The position numbers and the translations under genes are program-made. 64,000 bases of DNA from Epinephelus fuscoguttatus (taxonomy: Eukaryota; Chordata; Actinopteri; Perciformes; Serranidae): assembly GCF_011397635.1 (NCBI RefSeq), contig NC_064759.1:15830428-15894427 (forward strand), given 5' to 3'. Positions within the stretch are counted from its first letter, which is position 1. Every line of letters starts with the position of its first letter. The notes under the pieces were generated by a model, which made no database searches, had not been told where the DNA came from, and saw nothing but the letters and a program-made list of their open reading frames with translations. Shown in pieces: positions 31,101 through 43,600 of this stretch.

Positions 31101-33338
31101 ATAAATTAATAATTGTCCATTATATAGCTCCCCATCAGTATAAAGCTGTACAATAATTAACTCTCATAGACCTACTATAATATATCAAATTCATTCATTC
31201 ATTCATCTTCTAACCGCTTCATCCTCTTGAGGGTCGCGGGGGGGCTGGAGCCTATCCCAGCTGACATCGGGCGAGAGGCAGGGTACACCCTGGACAGGTC
31301 GCCAGACTATCGCAGGGCTGACACATAGAGACAAACAACCACTCACGCTCACATTCACACCTACAGATAATTTAGAGTTATCAATTAACCTAGTCCCCAA
31401 TCTGCATGTCTTTGGACTGTGGGAGGAAGCCGGAGTGCCCGGAGAGAACCCACGCTGACATGGGGAGAACATGCAAACTCCACACAGAAGGGCTCCCCCA
31501 CCCGGGATCGAACCGGCAACCCTCTTGCTGTGAGGCGACAGTGCTAACCACCACACCACCGTGCCGCCAATATATCAAATTAATTGACAATAATATTTGT
31601 CTTACAGCAGTATATACAATAATTACAAAAATACTTAGAAAATAAAAATTCTTATAAATACATATATATGTTATTCAATTTTTATATCCTTATCCGATCA
31701 TGACCGATGTGTTTTGCTTTGTCAATCTGTATATACATACACACAAACTATGCACATGCATACAAGCTATGTAAATACACATGCTCACACATACATACAC
31801 AAAACAGATGGCAATAAATAAATGAATAAATAAAGAGTAAACACCTGCTGATAGTAAAACACCTTCCGCATTCTTAAACCTTTTGACTCAAACTGCTAAA
31901 TAAGACACAAATCGCATTGATATAGAAGTCAGATTCCCTCCTCTACATATCAAAATGGATATCAGAAATAGAAACAAAATTATGTATGCCCTGAAAAAAC
32001 AAATGTAGATATATTTTTCCTGTTTTTTAAACAATCTTGCAGCCTTTTTTTGAATACATTCACCTCTATCAACTGTGGACTCACAGTTATCTTTGAATTG
32101 ATTCCAATGTAGTCGACACTAAAGACCAGGAACAATGGTTGAGGTATCTCAGTGATACGTATGTCATCACATAAAAATTGTTCATTTATTTATCCTATAT
32201 AATTATCATTATTTATTATGTATTATCATTATTATTACTTTTATTATTGTAGTTGTTGTTTTTGTTTTACCTCCTTGTTTTTTGTTGTCTGTGTATTATT
32301 TGTGCATGTATTATTTGGAATAAGTTAGGAGAATTTGTTTTTTAAAAAAAAAGGAAAGACACAGCACACCACAGTGTAAGCCATTCCCAAGTCAGCTTTC
32401 AGAGCTATAAACTGCAACCATTGTGAATTGTTGCCTAAAATATCACCCTCCTAACAATACGGTTACAAAAGTATTCACAATTAAAAAACACATGCACGTA
32501 CAAACTGAGCTCTTCTGGGGAATATGAGAGAATAAAATGGGCACAAACACAATGGACTTTCACAACTAGGTATCTCACTTGTTTTTCTCCTCTACTGTAT
32601 GTCTCACCTTGATCGGTGTAGAAGCCTCTGAAGCCGGTGTGCCTCTTGATGTTTGAGTAGTCGGAGTGGAACGTAAGAGTGAGGCAGCCGCCTGAGGTGG
32701 AGTGGAGTAAGGGATTAACAGAGGACTCAAGCTCCTCAAATTCCCTTTTGCCACACAGAACTGCGATTAGGTTTCCATTTGAAAAGACCTGGGAAAAAAA
32801 TATGTCGTAGAGGGCACAATAAGACATCGCCAAGTAACTTGACTCCTCAAAGTACACCCATTTGAAGTTTATCGTGACCCCTGACCTTCACTGCGTCATT
32901 TTCACAGTCATGGCTGTCCTCCAGGTCCAGGTGGATGAGCTTGATGGAGAGGGTGTGACCTTTGGGGGCGCACCTGCTCCAGTTTAGACTGGCATGGGGC
33001 AAGTATCCAGTGGGATACCCTGGAGACTCTACCCACCCCAGCAGCGTCGAGTAGGCCGAGCGGGAGAGCAGGAGAAGCAGGAGACTGAGGGAAGGGGTGG
33101 AAGGTAAGAAAAATTCAGGGGAGCGGGTGAAATATTGTAAAGAAACGGAGGAGGAAGTGGAGAAAACGCAGGGACCACAAAGTTAAGACAGAAAAAGGTA
33201 TTACTTAAAGTTGCGGTAAAACAAAGACAAAGTATTATCACAATCCATTAGCATCCATCTTACAAGCCCTCTCGTGAAATTATCAGTTTTATATGACTAA
33301 AATGTAAAAATCTGAACCCACCTTAGTCTTAACATCAT
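25186..33338 (-). CDS. c1s: Complement C1s subcomponent
   Basis: Exons: 33338-33322, 33084-32886, 32788-32608, 29985-29857, 29614-29424, 27717-27567, 27475-27360, 27265-27184, 27093-26959, 26136-26062, 25973-25186; 2064 nt, 687 aa (human C1s 688). C1s is cleaved by C1r and then cuts C4 and C2. Domains: Leu-rich signal peptide (MMLRLSLLLLLLSRSA), CUB1 (to about 132), calcium EGF (D-F-D-E-C, 133-175), CUB2 (to about 289), CCP1 and CCP2 (290-425), protease 426-687 in one uninterrupted exon, as usual for C1s. Activation site R439-I-M-G-G. His478, Asp532 and Ser631 are present, and Asp189 is conserved. The residue at chymotrypsin position 193 is Lys628 (C-E-K-D-S-G-G) where nearly all family members have Gly. 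MASP2 shares this layout, but the linkage to C1r, RBP5 and PTPN6 favours C1s. Confidence 0.88.
27836..28440 (+). mobile_element. Decayed Tc1/mariner-like fragment
   Basis: It begins 'AGTGCCTCAAAAACAATTCATCCC' in part and later has 'GCCAAGGGTGCATATACTAAA..ACTGAC' and 'GAATACTTGAGCAA', a 3' end seen in fish Tc1-like elements. Termini are eroded and no intact transposase is present. It lies in c1s intron 5, between the two CUB2 exons. Confidence 0.4.
28586..29292. mobile_element. TIR element with CATGGAAAAGTCATGGAATTT-type body
   Basis: Ends CACGGTTCCCACGG and CCGTGGGAACCCTGTG are near-perfect inverted repeats. The body has repeated 'GTCATGGAA' words. It is a common teleost non-autonomous DNA element type. 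It sits in c1s intron 5 immediately after the Tc1-like remnant. Confidence 0.5.
29986..31178. other. First part of c1s intron 3
   Basis: Intron sequence with no exon recognised. From about 30900 it resembles the 3' part of an old LINE-like dispersed repeat ('GTCCAAAAACAAGTGGGAGGAAG'), which continues after the SINE. Confidence 0.4.
31192..31568 (-). repeat. Complete tRNA-derived SINE (family A) with 13-bp target duplication
   Basis: The minus strand starts at 31568 with GGCGGCACGGTGGTGTGG, an A-box-like TGGTTAGCACTG and a B-box GGTTCGATCCCGG. An approximately 300-bp body and an (ATGA)n-like tail at 31192-31204 follow. Direct repeats AATATATCAAATT flank it at 31179-31191 and 31569-31581. It is the reference copy for the fragments at 2330-2678 and 11278-11390. 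Confidence 0.85.
31582..32607. other. Second part of c1s intron 3
   Basis: AT-rich intron following the SINE. Its first half (to about 32150) appears to continue the LINE-like repeat into which the SINE inserted. It includes a (TACACA)-like patch near 31735-31800. No exon. Confidence 0.4.
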
Positions 33339-34191
33339 GATCCGATCAAATCTCCTCACAAATAAACTACCTCAACATTTCTCCTTCCCCTTTTCTTCAT
33401 GATTTACTTTTCATTTCTCTCTCTTTCGTGCTGCCCCCCTTTCTCCCTCACTCATATTTTGCAAACGTAGGCATTTTATAGATCTATTTTGAGATTGTTT
33501 TTTGTATGTTCGCAGTAACAAGGGAGTGACCATGGACAAGTACAGGAAGAAAGACGCAGACCAAAACCTTTCAGATTGACTGTCACTACAAAATCTCTGC
33601 CATTTTAGCTTGACAATATCCCCGCGCCACCGGGACAAAGGTCGAGTGAAAACAATGGAAAGGGACTGAAAGGAAAGGGTGTAGTAGAGAGAGGAAATGT
33701 CTCATTGTGCTGCTTTGCTATGCGAAGTTAAGAGTGCCAAAATCAGCTCTTTGGTCCTGTAGTGATACGGAAACACACGCATAGCTTACTTTGCAGTGAG
33801 AGGGCTAAGACAGGAAGGAAATGGGGAGAGACAGACACAGAGAAAGAGACTGAGAGAGAGAAAGAGAGACGGAGGGGAAAACAGCAGATTAGGGTCACTG
33901 GGGTTTTCCACTGTGTAGGATCAGAAAAGACATGAGAAGTAGGTAGGGCAGAGTGAGGAGGGGAAACATAACTGTAGTCACAGACCGTCCAGACAGCAGA
34001 AAGAGAGTCGAGAGAGTCATAGAAAGAGAAAGGGAAAAGAGAGGGAGTACCTGAGTGATGCTCTTTGAGCTGAGATAAGTTTAACAGCCGTCATTTCAAA
34101 GGCAGACCCAGGTTCAGAGGAGGAGTGTACAGAAAGACGCTCGTACATAATCAACACAAAGCTGGAGGACTTGTAATCGCATGGGCAACAA
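33339..34191. promoter_or_regulatory. Head-to-head spacer between c1s and the TNF receptor gene
   Basis: The two start codons are divergent and about 850 bp apart, so this interval must hold both promoters unless an upstream leader exon exists. A GA-rich tract at 33815-33890 could bind GAGA-type factors or simply be repeat sequence. No clear TATA box was assigned for either gene. Confidence 0.45.
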
Positions 34192-34608
34192 ATGGCTAAT
34201 CTGAATTGCTCAAAAGACGAGTACCCCAATGAAGCTGATGGATTATGCTGTGATCGCTGTGCTGCAGGTCAGTCAACACCTTAAAGTTTCTATCATTTCC
34301 TTCCTCTTTGGATATCAGACTTCTTTACAGGACTGAGCACACTATGACACAGTTGTTACTGTCGGAGCATTCCTCACATGCTGTATTTGCATCACATCTG
34401 ATTCTTCTGTATATCTGTTTTCTCAACTCTCATCAGGACAGTACATGAAAGAGAGGTGTGGCAGCGCACGGCCGAGGACAGTGTGTGCCAAATGTGAGAA
34501 TGGGGGTTACACGGACACCGAAAATTACTTGCCTAAATGTCATCAATGCAAGACCTGCAGTCACAGTAAGTCAGCACACACATACACACACAGTCGGGTA
34601 CTGTATAT

Positions 34609-34650
<42 letters not shown>

Positions 34651-37600
34651 TTTCTGTAAAACCAACACAGTTCCTTCCTCTCCCCCATCCCCCCCCCCGC
34701 CCGCAGCCTTTTTATAGAGTACAAATATATGATTTGCTATTGTTTCTTCATGTGAACAGCGTCACAAATCCGCAACTTAAACATCTTCCTCTTTTCAACT
34801 TTTAACCCATTAAACTTCACTTACCTACCAGTGGGGTCAGTCATTACATAACTCATTCTGTGTGACCAAACTTTGTTCACAATTTGTCTGACGCTATTTC
34901 AAGTATTAGTTGAGATACAAAACTGGACAAAAGGACACCAAGTATGTCAGAAACCTGATACACCCCTTGCCTCTACCGCTTAGCCTTTACCCCTTCGTTT
35001 TGCACGTTCACGTTTAAGGGTAGGGTGTACCAATTCTTGTGAAGTGTCAGGGCTACATGGCCTCCCAAACAGAGGGTTTTCAGAGGCACACTCAAAACCA
35101 ACATGAGAAATCAGTGGAAAGATGGCTGCACTAACAACAAAAGAAAGTAGCAAATGTATTCCCTTTGTTAAAAGAGACTTATCTTAGTTTTATGTTGTTT
35201 CAGTGTATTATGGCCCTTTTCTTTATAACAAGCCTAAGAAAAGAAAGTGCTAGCATGCTGATGTTGCAGTAGCTAACTAGCCAGTGCTGGCAATGTCTCA
35301 ACGCTAGTGACATTTGTTTATGTAAATGGTAGCATTGACAACTAGTGATGACATATGAGGCTTTTGAAGGGTTTAAGGGAAAATTTCAACCACTCTCCCT
35401 TCTAACTTTGCTCCGAGGGGAATGGTCTCACTCGGAAATAATGGGTAGGAGTAAAAACATGAAATGGAATTGGGTCTTTGATTGACTTTACTCAGTCTTA
35501 ACATCTCGTAGCTCCAATGAAGTGCCAGAGTCTATAAATAAAAGATGATTTTAACAACCTTGAAAGTAATAACCCCCATACACTTCTGATTGAACAACGT
35601 TAAACCTAATTCTGGAACAAATCAGCAGCTGAGGCAGCCTTAAAACAATTTGTACTGTATTTTCACAACTAATGAGAAAAAGTAGAAGAAGTTTAATTCT
35701 GTTAAGTCACATTTCTAAAGCAGCTGGGGAATCTTCGTTTTTAAGTTGAAACAGCTTTAAATGTTTTATAGTGTGGAAATAACAGGGGAAATTGCTTGTG
35801 AAAAGATTAACTTTGTGATCTACTGTAAGGTCAAGTCCAGTTAATTTCATTTATGTAGCCTAAAATTATAAGTTTGTATCAGAGGACTTTACAATCTATA
35901 CAAAATACATCAACGTCTTTCCTATGGATGGATTACTGAGCCAACGTACTGGGCACAAGCCTCTGGACAAAAGCTTCTGTTTGATGTGAGTGTAAGCATC
36001 TTTTTTAAGAGTCAATCGAACAGCTGCAAAGAGATGCAAAAGTGAGACAGAGCATCCACCGAATCAGCCACAAAGAGACAGAAAACTACCCAACAGAGAA
36101 ACAAAGAGACACAAAATTGAACGTACTGTAAAGAGACAAAATGACCACAAACACTCAGTAAGTAACAACAAGGACACAAAATAACACGAGACAACTACAC
36201 GAAAACTACAAAGAGAAACAAAAGGTTATTTTTTGTCTCCTTGTTTTGCATCTCTTGTTGTCTTTGTGGTTGTTCCGTCTCATCTGGGGCTGCATGTCTC
36301 ATCTAGTCTGGGTGTCTTCTGTGTAGGAGTGCTGGTGGGTCTTTTACATGTCTGCGCCCAGGGACCTGTTGTCTCATAATCTGCCCATGCTCTTCTCTTA
36401 GATTCTCGATTAAGATGGACCAAATGTTTTCACACACAATTTTTTTTTTTTACAGAAATACGGTAAAATAATATGAAGGGGGCTTTTGCAACAGGCTGCA
36501 GGACTGTAAGATCGATCGCTCTTCTGAGATAAACGATATCAGTCTTTGAATCTTTCAGAAAACAACCAGAGGAATCTGATGGAGTGCACACATAAGGCGA
36601 ACGCAGTGTGTGAGTGTGTGGATGGTTTCTACTGTAGCAATGATGAATGTGACCACTGCCTGCAACTGACCTCCTGCCCTAAGGGTAAAGGGGTCGAGGT
36701 TCAAGGTAGGCTCCTCTTGTAATCATTCATTCATTCACATCTTACCAAAACACAGTACAAACTGGCAACTGAAAAAACTCATTTATTCCTGCAGCAACTC
36801 GCACAAAAGACCTAATCTGCGCTCCCTGTCCAGGCGGGACCTTCAGCAACGTATCAGATTCATCCTCACCCTGCCGACCACATACCAGGTAAGGTTATTC
36901 ATGTTATTATTATCAAAGCTGAAGGAGGATGTTGTATGTAATGCGGTGTGAATCATTCATTAATCATCCATCGAAACAAAGCAGAAATGACTGTTTTTGT
37001 TTCGGTTGACATCATCAGTTTATGGAGCAGAGACATCCACATCACACAATCTATGACTACATATAATCCACAACTGAGAAGGTCATACCTGAGCTTTGCT
37101 GAATTTTTTTCAGACATCCCTTTTTCTGGGACAAACATGCCCAAATTAAAAAAACAACTGTATTTTCTCATTTTCAAATGGTTGCAGATACACTACAGTA
37201 TGTGGATATTTATTTACTTGTCTCTGTGTGTTGTTTTCAGATGTGAGGACTACGGAAGAGTGTTGAAAACTCCAGGAACACGAGACACGGATGCCATCTG
37301 TGGCGAAATCAAATGTAGTAGGTCTCCATTTTTACCTTTAGGCTGTTGTTTGAAATGTGTATCATCTACTCAGATCTTAAAATCTTTTAGCTTTATTTAA
37401 AAAAAAAAAAGATCTTATGCAATTTAGCGGATGCTCTTATCCTGCGTGACTCAGTGAGCTTTTGCTGAACCTCAGTTCATCACATGGCTGAGTTGTTGTG
37501 AGAGGAAGTAGAAGTGATACAGATTAGAAAACCATTTCTAAGGAAGAGGGTAACGTAAGGCACTTGTTACAGTTAGTAAGTCCCTGACAGGCGATGGGAA

Positions 37601-40600
37601 TGATTTCACTGTAACTGGCTGTAAAGAGCTCTTATAGAGAATAAACATTAAAGCTGCAGTGATCAATATTCCTTTAGGATAAATGTGTCAAATGACAATT
37701 CAAAAACTATGTGTGATGATGTGAAAGGTGTCAAGATGTTGGAAAGGAGCGAGCTGAGCAGCAGAGCTCAACAGTCTACAGTCTGCACCTGTGCCTCGTT
37801 TCCACTGCCTGACTTGGCTCAACTCGACTCACTTTTGATACCAGGGCCTTGATGATCGCCATAGCAACACTGCATGAAACTGCAGAGACAAACTATGCGT
37901 TCCAATACCAATTCTACCATACTATTTAGTGTTCCAGAAAAATATTTAGTATGTCCCAATACATAGTATGTGAAATGCAGTATGCCAAAATACCAGGATG
38001 TTCTACTACATCCGGCCACATTTTGCGCTATGCAAGCCAGCATGCTTTTCTGGCTATTCTGACCCTAGTAATATTAATTGTCTAAGTGAACAAAATAATC
38101 GGAAAGATTACCAACACCAAAAGGACGTAACTACGAAAATAACAATGTCAGAGAAATGCATAATCATTTCACTAGTTGGGAATATATGTTAGAATCTATG
38201 TAGTTATAACTTAAAAGTTAAAACTACATACATTGCAAAGTAACAGCAGCAGAGCTCTCTGGGTTGATCTCAGTCTCTGGCGTTTTGTTTATCTCCATGG
38301 TAACAAATATACGAGAAAGTGGGTCAAAGTTCAGGGTGTAATATTCTGAGACAGTAGTATGTCCCGATTGTGTGCATGCAACAGTACGTACTTTTTCAGG
38401 GCAGCTGCAGTACCTACTAAAGGTAAAAAGAAAATGTGTGCAATTTGGAACATGCCCATTATCTTCAACGCACCACTTGCTGAATCCAACTAAACAGAAA
38501 AATTCCTGCGCTAATGTACACTGAAGTGAAAAATAGAGTGTGCAGGTTGTTCTGCAGGCTGCCATTTTTCAAATGTGGGTCAAGGTTATAAAAAACATGC
38601 AGCCACTGTTGAAGGTAGCTTGGTTGTTTAAAAATGGTGGGTTTGTGCAGGATGTCCCCTGCTCCGCTACTGATGATTCTCTCAGACCAATCAGTGATCT
38701 GCAGCATTTTAACTTCACCTGCTAGTGTTGGTTCAACTTGTATGGAACTGCCACTGCAGTGGTACCAAAAAACAAGTAGTTATGCCGATGGAAAACCAAA
38801 ACAGAGCAAGTCGAGTGGAGCAGTGCCATAACATGCAGTGGAAATGCTTTATGTTGGCATGCTGACATGCTCACACTGACAATTCTAACATGCTGATGCT
38901 GAGCAGGTATGTTTACCATGATGGACATTTTAAAAAACAGTCAAAGCAATTGATCCAGTAATGCTGAGATTTTTTTAATCTGAACCAAAGTGGTGGACAA
39001 ACCGACACTGCCATCCCTGAAGCCGTGTTGCTAGCTGCCTAAAATTAATGGATACCCTGCTCCACCTTCAGTGGACTTTACAGAGAGAAACAGAACACAG
39101 ATGCTGACAGTTGATACAGCCTACAGCACAACTATAAAACTACAATCCACTGGGCTGTGTTACTGTCTGGTATTCATCATCACAATACCCAGATGACATT
39201 CACACCAAGCAACTTCTGTGACTGAGAGAGTTTTTGGCTCTTAGCGGGAAATTTTGGCAATTTTTAACCAGATTTGTGTCATTGCAACAAAGGAAGAATG
39301 TGCAAATGGATGGTCAACCTCCCTCCATGTGGCTAGTGCCCGCAGCTCCCTGCTCATCCGCCGAAAACGGCTGACGCAACACCTGCTGACAGATGAGCAG
39401 GGAGCTGCGGGTGCTGGCAACACAGAGGGAAGCAAAACACTTGCACACTTAAGCCAAAAGCTCAATCAGTTAGTCAGTGGGCGTGCTTTTTGATTGACAA
39501 GGTGAAAACAGCTTTTTCATGCGCTGGTAAATTTTGAGATTTTGGGCCATTTTGCTTCCATAATTTGTCTTCTTTCAGATTAGTACAAAGAAAACATCCA
39601 AAATACACATTTAGGGGTTTATTTTAGTTCAATTTTCTTGTCTGGGAATGTATGCAAAAAGCACATATTTACTTTGATAATGCCTCCTTTGCATATTTAA
39701 TTGTAAAAATTCAGAAAACGTGTTATACAAAAAAAAAATAGTCTTAATGTAAGTAATCAGCTGGGGAAGTTTCATAATGATATTTAGTAGGTGAAAGCTT
39801 TACCTTATTCACATGTAGTGTTTTTTGTATAAAAGTGTTTGTAATTTTACTATACATATCTTTCAAGGCCATTTTCTCAAAATGTTTCATTTCATATGCA
39901 GAAATCTCTGAAGTTTTTTACTTAAGTGTTTGTTCATATATCATTCATAGCCTGATTTATAGGAGGGTTTATTCCTAAAACACTGCAAAATTGGATGATG
40001 AGACATCCAAAATCCCTCTGTTGAAACATTTGACTCTAAAATGTTAACAAAATAAACAAAAAATCCGAACCTGGCATTATCCAACGTTCAGATTTTTGTT
40101 CTGGCAATGCATGCAATTGAATACATATTAAAGTAAATAATGGTTCGTTTGCATATTTAAACATACAGTTTCAGAAAACATGTTGCCTTAATGTTAATAA
40201 TCAACTGGGGAAGTTTCATTGTGATATCTATATGTTTAAAGTTTTGCCCTAAACACGTGTAGTGCGTACATGTTAAACTAGAGTATGACTTGGCATTGTT
40301 CTTGTGTGACCATAATTTACCAAACATGGAGTGAAATATAAATGAAGATGATTTATTCACAAAAGTCATAGTTTTTCTTCAGAAAGCCTTTTTAACAGTC
40401 AGTTTATTCATTACATTTCAACATTATTAATGAGAAAGAGGAGTGTTCAGTAATCACTCACTCCCACGTTATTTCTCAGAAGTTATTGTGTAATCAGGAG
40501 AAAACCCTGTTTAAAATGTATTCAGCTCCCTCTAAAATCCCCTCTCTGTTTGTTTATCAGATTGTCCCTGGATATTACCTGCAGGCCTGTGGTCAGGACT

Positions 40601-43600
40601 GGTGTTGACTGCACTTGTCCTGCTTGGTCTCATCTGCTGGAGGGCAAAACGCAAGTCATACAGAGCAGGTGTGTACAATGCGTCACATGTGTAGGTGTGT
40701 TTCATCACTGTTTTTCACACACTTTTGTCCTCATTCTTTGAAAAAAAAAAAGTCTTCCCGAAGAGGCGACGAAGCGGCGTGCAGGCATGCCCACTCACTT
40801 GCAGTAAGTGTGCATGTTGTCAGCCACAACTGTGAGACAGTTTGCTTTGAAGTCGCAGAGTTGAAGGTCACTGCCTATCTCTTTCAAACACACCGTTTCA
40901 GCTAAAGTCAAATGAAATTTACACCCCTGATTTTCTTAGAAGTGCGGTCAGGATTACTTTATGTAAAAAGAAGTATAACAAAAGCAGAATATTTACAAGG
41001 CCGTTTAACACAGGAAGGTTTAATAAGGAGTTATGTAACGTGATGCTGAACAAGCTCGGCGAGCATTGTAAACTGAATGGGTGAACCACATCCTGTACAT
41101 ATTCTGCCTGACACAGTTATTTGGTTTAAAGTGACGCACATTTCACAGGCAGATAACTCATACTGAGAAACAGGTCCTACGCATGTGGTACAGTCCCATA
41201 ACCAATTGTTTTGGCTGACGTGTTGTATTTCATTGACATCTCACCGTATTTCCAGTGAAGCAGTGTGCCAATACTGGAATTTACAGATAAAATAACAATC
41301 AACCGAGAGAAGGCTGGGCTTCATAGCTACGTCCACTATGCTGCATACTCATTGTGATGTGAAAACCACTGACAGTGGGCTTTTCAGGGGAAGTAGGAGA
41401 AATCATGGTCCAGTAGTTAAGTCGTGAAATAGAACATATTTGCAAAAAAATGTTCTCAATGGAAGAAGAAGTAGTGGATGTAATTTCAAGAGGTACCTGG
41501 TTTTTGTGGAAAACAGACAGAAAATACTTATTTTTAGTGTTTTCACATTTATATTTTTTGTTTTAAAGCATGCTAGAAGGCAGCCCTGTAATCAATCAAC
41601 ACTTTTGACTAGTGAGCTAATGTTTGCGGCCTAACCGTTCAGGTGGGTCTGGGGGGAATTTCCCAAAGGAGAAACTTTCATAAACTCAACAGCTAAACAG
41701 ACCATTTTAGAGCATTTTGAAACAAAAAATTTAGAGGGTTTCCCAAAGTTATGATGGAAGCAAGCATATAATTGAGGGCTGCACAGAGAAGTGCACTCAC
41801 TGACTTTTGTCTATGACTTACTTATGACTTTTTTCGTGACAATTTTGATAATATACTTCCACTGTACAAAAACTATAACAATTGACAGTGATGTAGCTTA
41901 CATAACACCCATGTGACATTAGTTTCCTACTTTTTAATACATTTCAATGTAATAAAATAAAGAGACAGTACAATGTCTGACATTAATTGTACCGACCCGC
42001 AGCAGTCGAGCAACAGCTTCTGCTGGGGTATGACAATGCCATTTGCACAAACCACAAGCAGAGCTACAATACTCTGTAATGCTAAAATCAGTAGTAATAA
42101 TAAAAATGGCAATTTTTAAAGTTTATTTATGATTATGATTACATTTGCTAATAATTATTTTGGACAGCTGTGCGTGGTTGCCTTTCGTAGCATAGCAATT
42201 TTTTGAATTTATATATTTTTTTAGCAATATAATAACTGCGTAGCCTGGAGGGGAGACCTTAAACAAACGCTTATCCTTCACTCTTCTTGCAGCTGGATTA
42301 ACTCATTAGGCAGCGCCAGTGCAAAGCTAGCTATGGGTCCCTCTTTTGGTAAGATGCAAATGTATTTAGGAGCATGCAGCATGTAAAGTCTGACACAGGG
42401 CTCCTATACAAGACTGCTGGACAAGACAGATAATGATGCAGGACATTACCATGAACACACTGACACAGTGAATGCAAGGACTTTGGGGTCCCTGAGGGTC
42501 TGGAGTTGTGGCTCCACTCCACGTCTGTTCTGTCTGGCTTTCATTCTCCAACGGGGACGGAGCATGTCAATAACATTTCTGAAACTATGTCAAAGCATAC
42601 TGAACTGCACCAAGCTGCTTACGGGAAATGGGGCCAAAGCTCATTTTCATCTGTAGTCCCCGAGCAGGCAAAAGTTAAAGGCACAGACATAAAGAATAAA
42701 AGCACTGAAAATATAATCAATCATAAAAGCAGTTAGAAACATGAAGACATATACAGAGCCTGCACTACATAGAGAAAAAAGACAGCTGTTATGACACATA
42801 AGGTACTAAGCGAAATAACAAACACCATGGAAACAGTTCATCGACAAAAGCAGTGAAACTGTGCAGAAAACAGCAGGTTTGAAAGGTTGTCACAAAGAAA
42901 GCCGTGGCTGTCAGCTTCGATTCATGGTGGCTTCAATAGATTCCAATACTGACAGAAAAAGTATATGAAGTGTATTTAGCCATATTACAACTGTTTTTCA
43001 GAAACTGAGAATGTCTGTGAACATGAGAGAAAGTGAAGTGTGCAGCCTGACATGTTTATATTGAAGGTTGTTAACTTTTTCCACCCAAAAACTTGACTTC
43101 ACTGGAATCTATTGTATCTGCCGTGAGTCAAATCTGACTCTTTTCTGCAGTTTCCTTTTCGCAATGAAAAAGGAAACTGCCAAGTTTTTACAACCGCCTT
43201 TCAAGTCTACATGAGGTGAGCGTTTCATACTCAAAAGACAAATGTGAGGAGGAGTATCACTTCACTATTGAGTCACACCGAGCTGTGATACAATTGACTT
43301 TTTCACATTTATTAATGTATGAATGGATACATATGAAGCACTTTTCCTAGAAACCAAGTTGTTCCGATACTTATCAGCATCACGTTTCACACCTCTATGA
43401 AAATTGATGCCACAGAGCAGAATATTGGATTCTGAGAGTTTATAGTGCCACCTAAGGGTCAATCACTATAATTCTGTCTTACAAGTTATCAGTACTTTGT
43501 TCTGAATAAGATAATTAGAAATCATGATTATTATAGGAGATAATCCTTGAATAATCTCATGTTTGACCCTATTGTGCTCTCCTTCCTGTGTGACAGCTCG

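Noticed and set aside
31500-31568. tRNA-like A and B boxes on the minus strand
   Set aside because: They form the head of a SINE with a body, tail and target duplication, and there is no cloverleaf of a functional tRNA. The same applies to 48560-48613.
34445-34805. Plus-strand open frames extending past TNF receptor exon 2
   Set aside because: Exon 2 ends at 34565 with a GTAAGT donor; the extension is the translated CA repeat and C-rich run.
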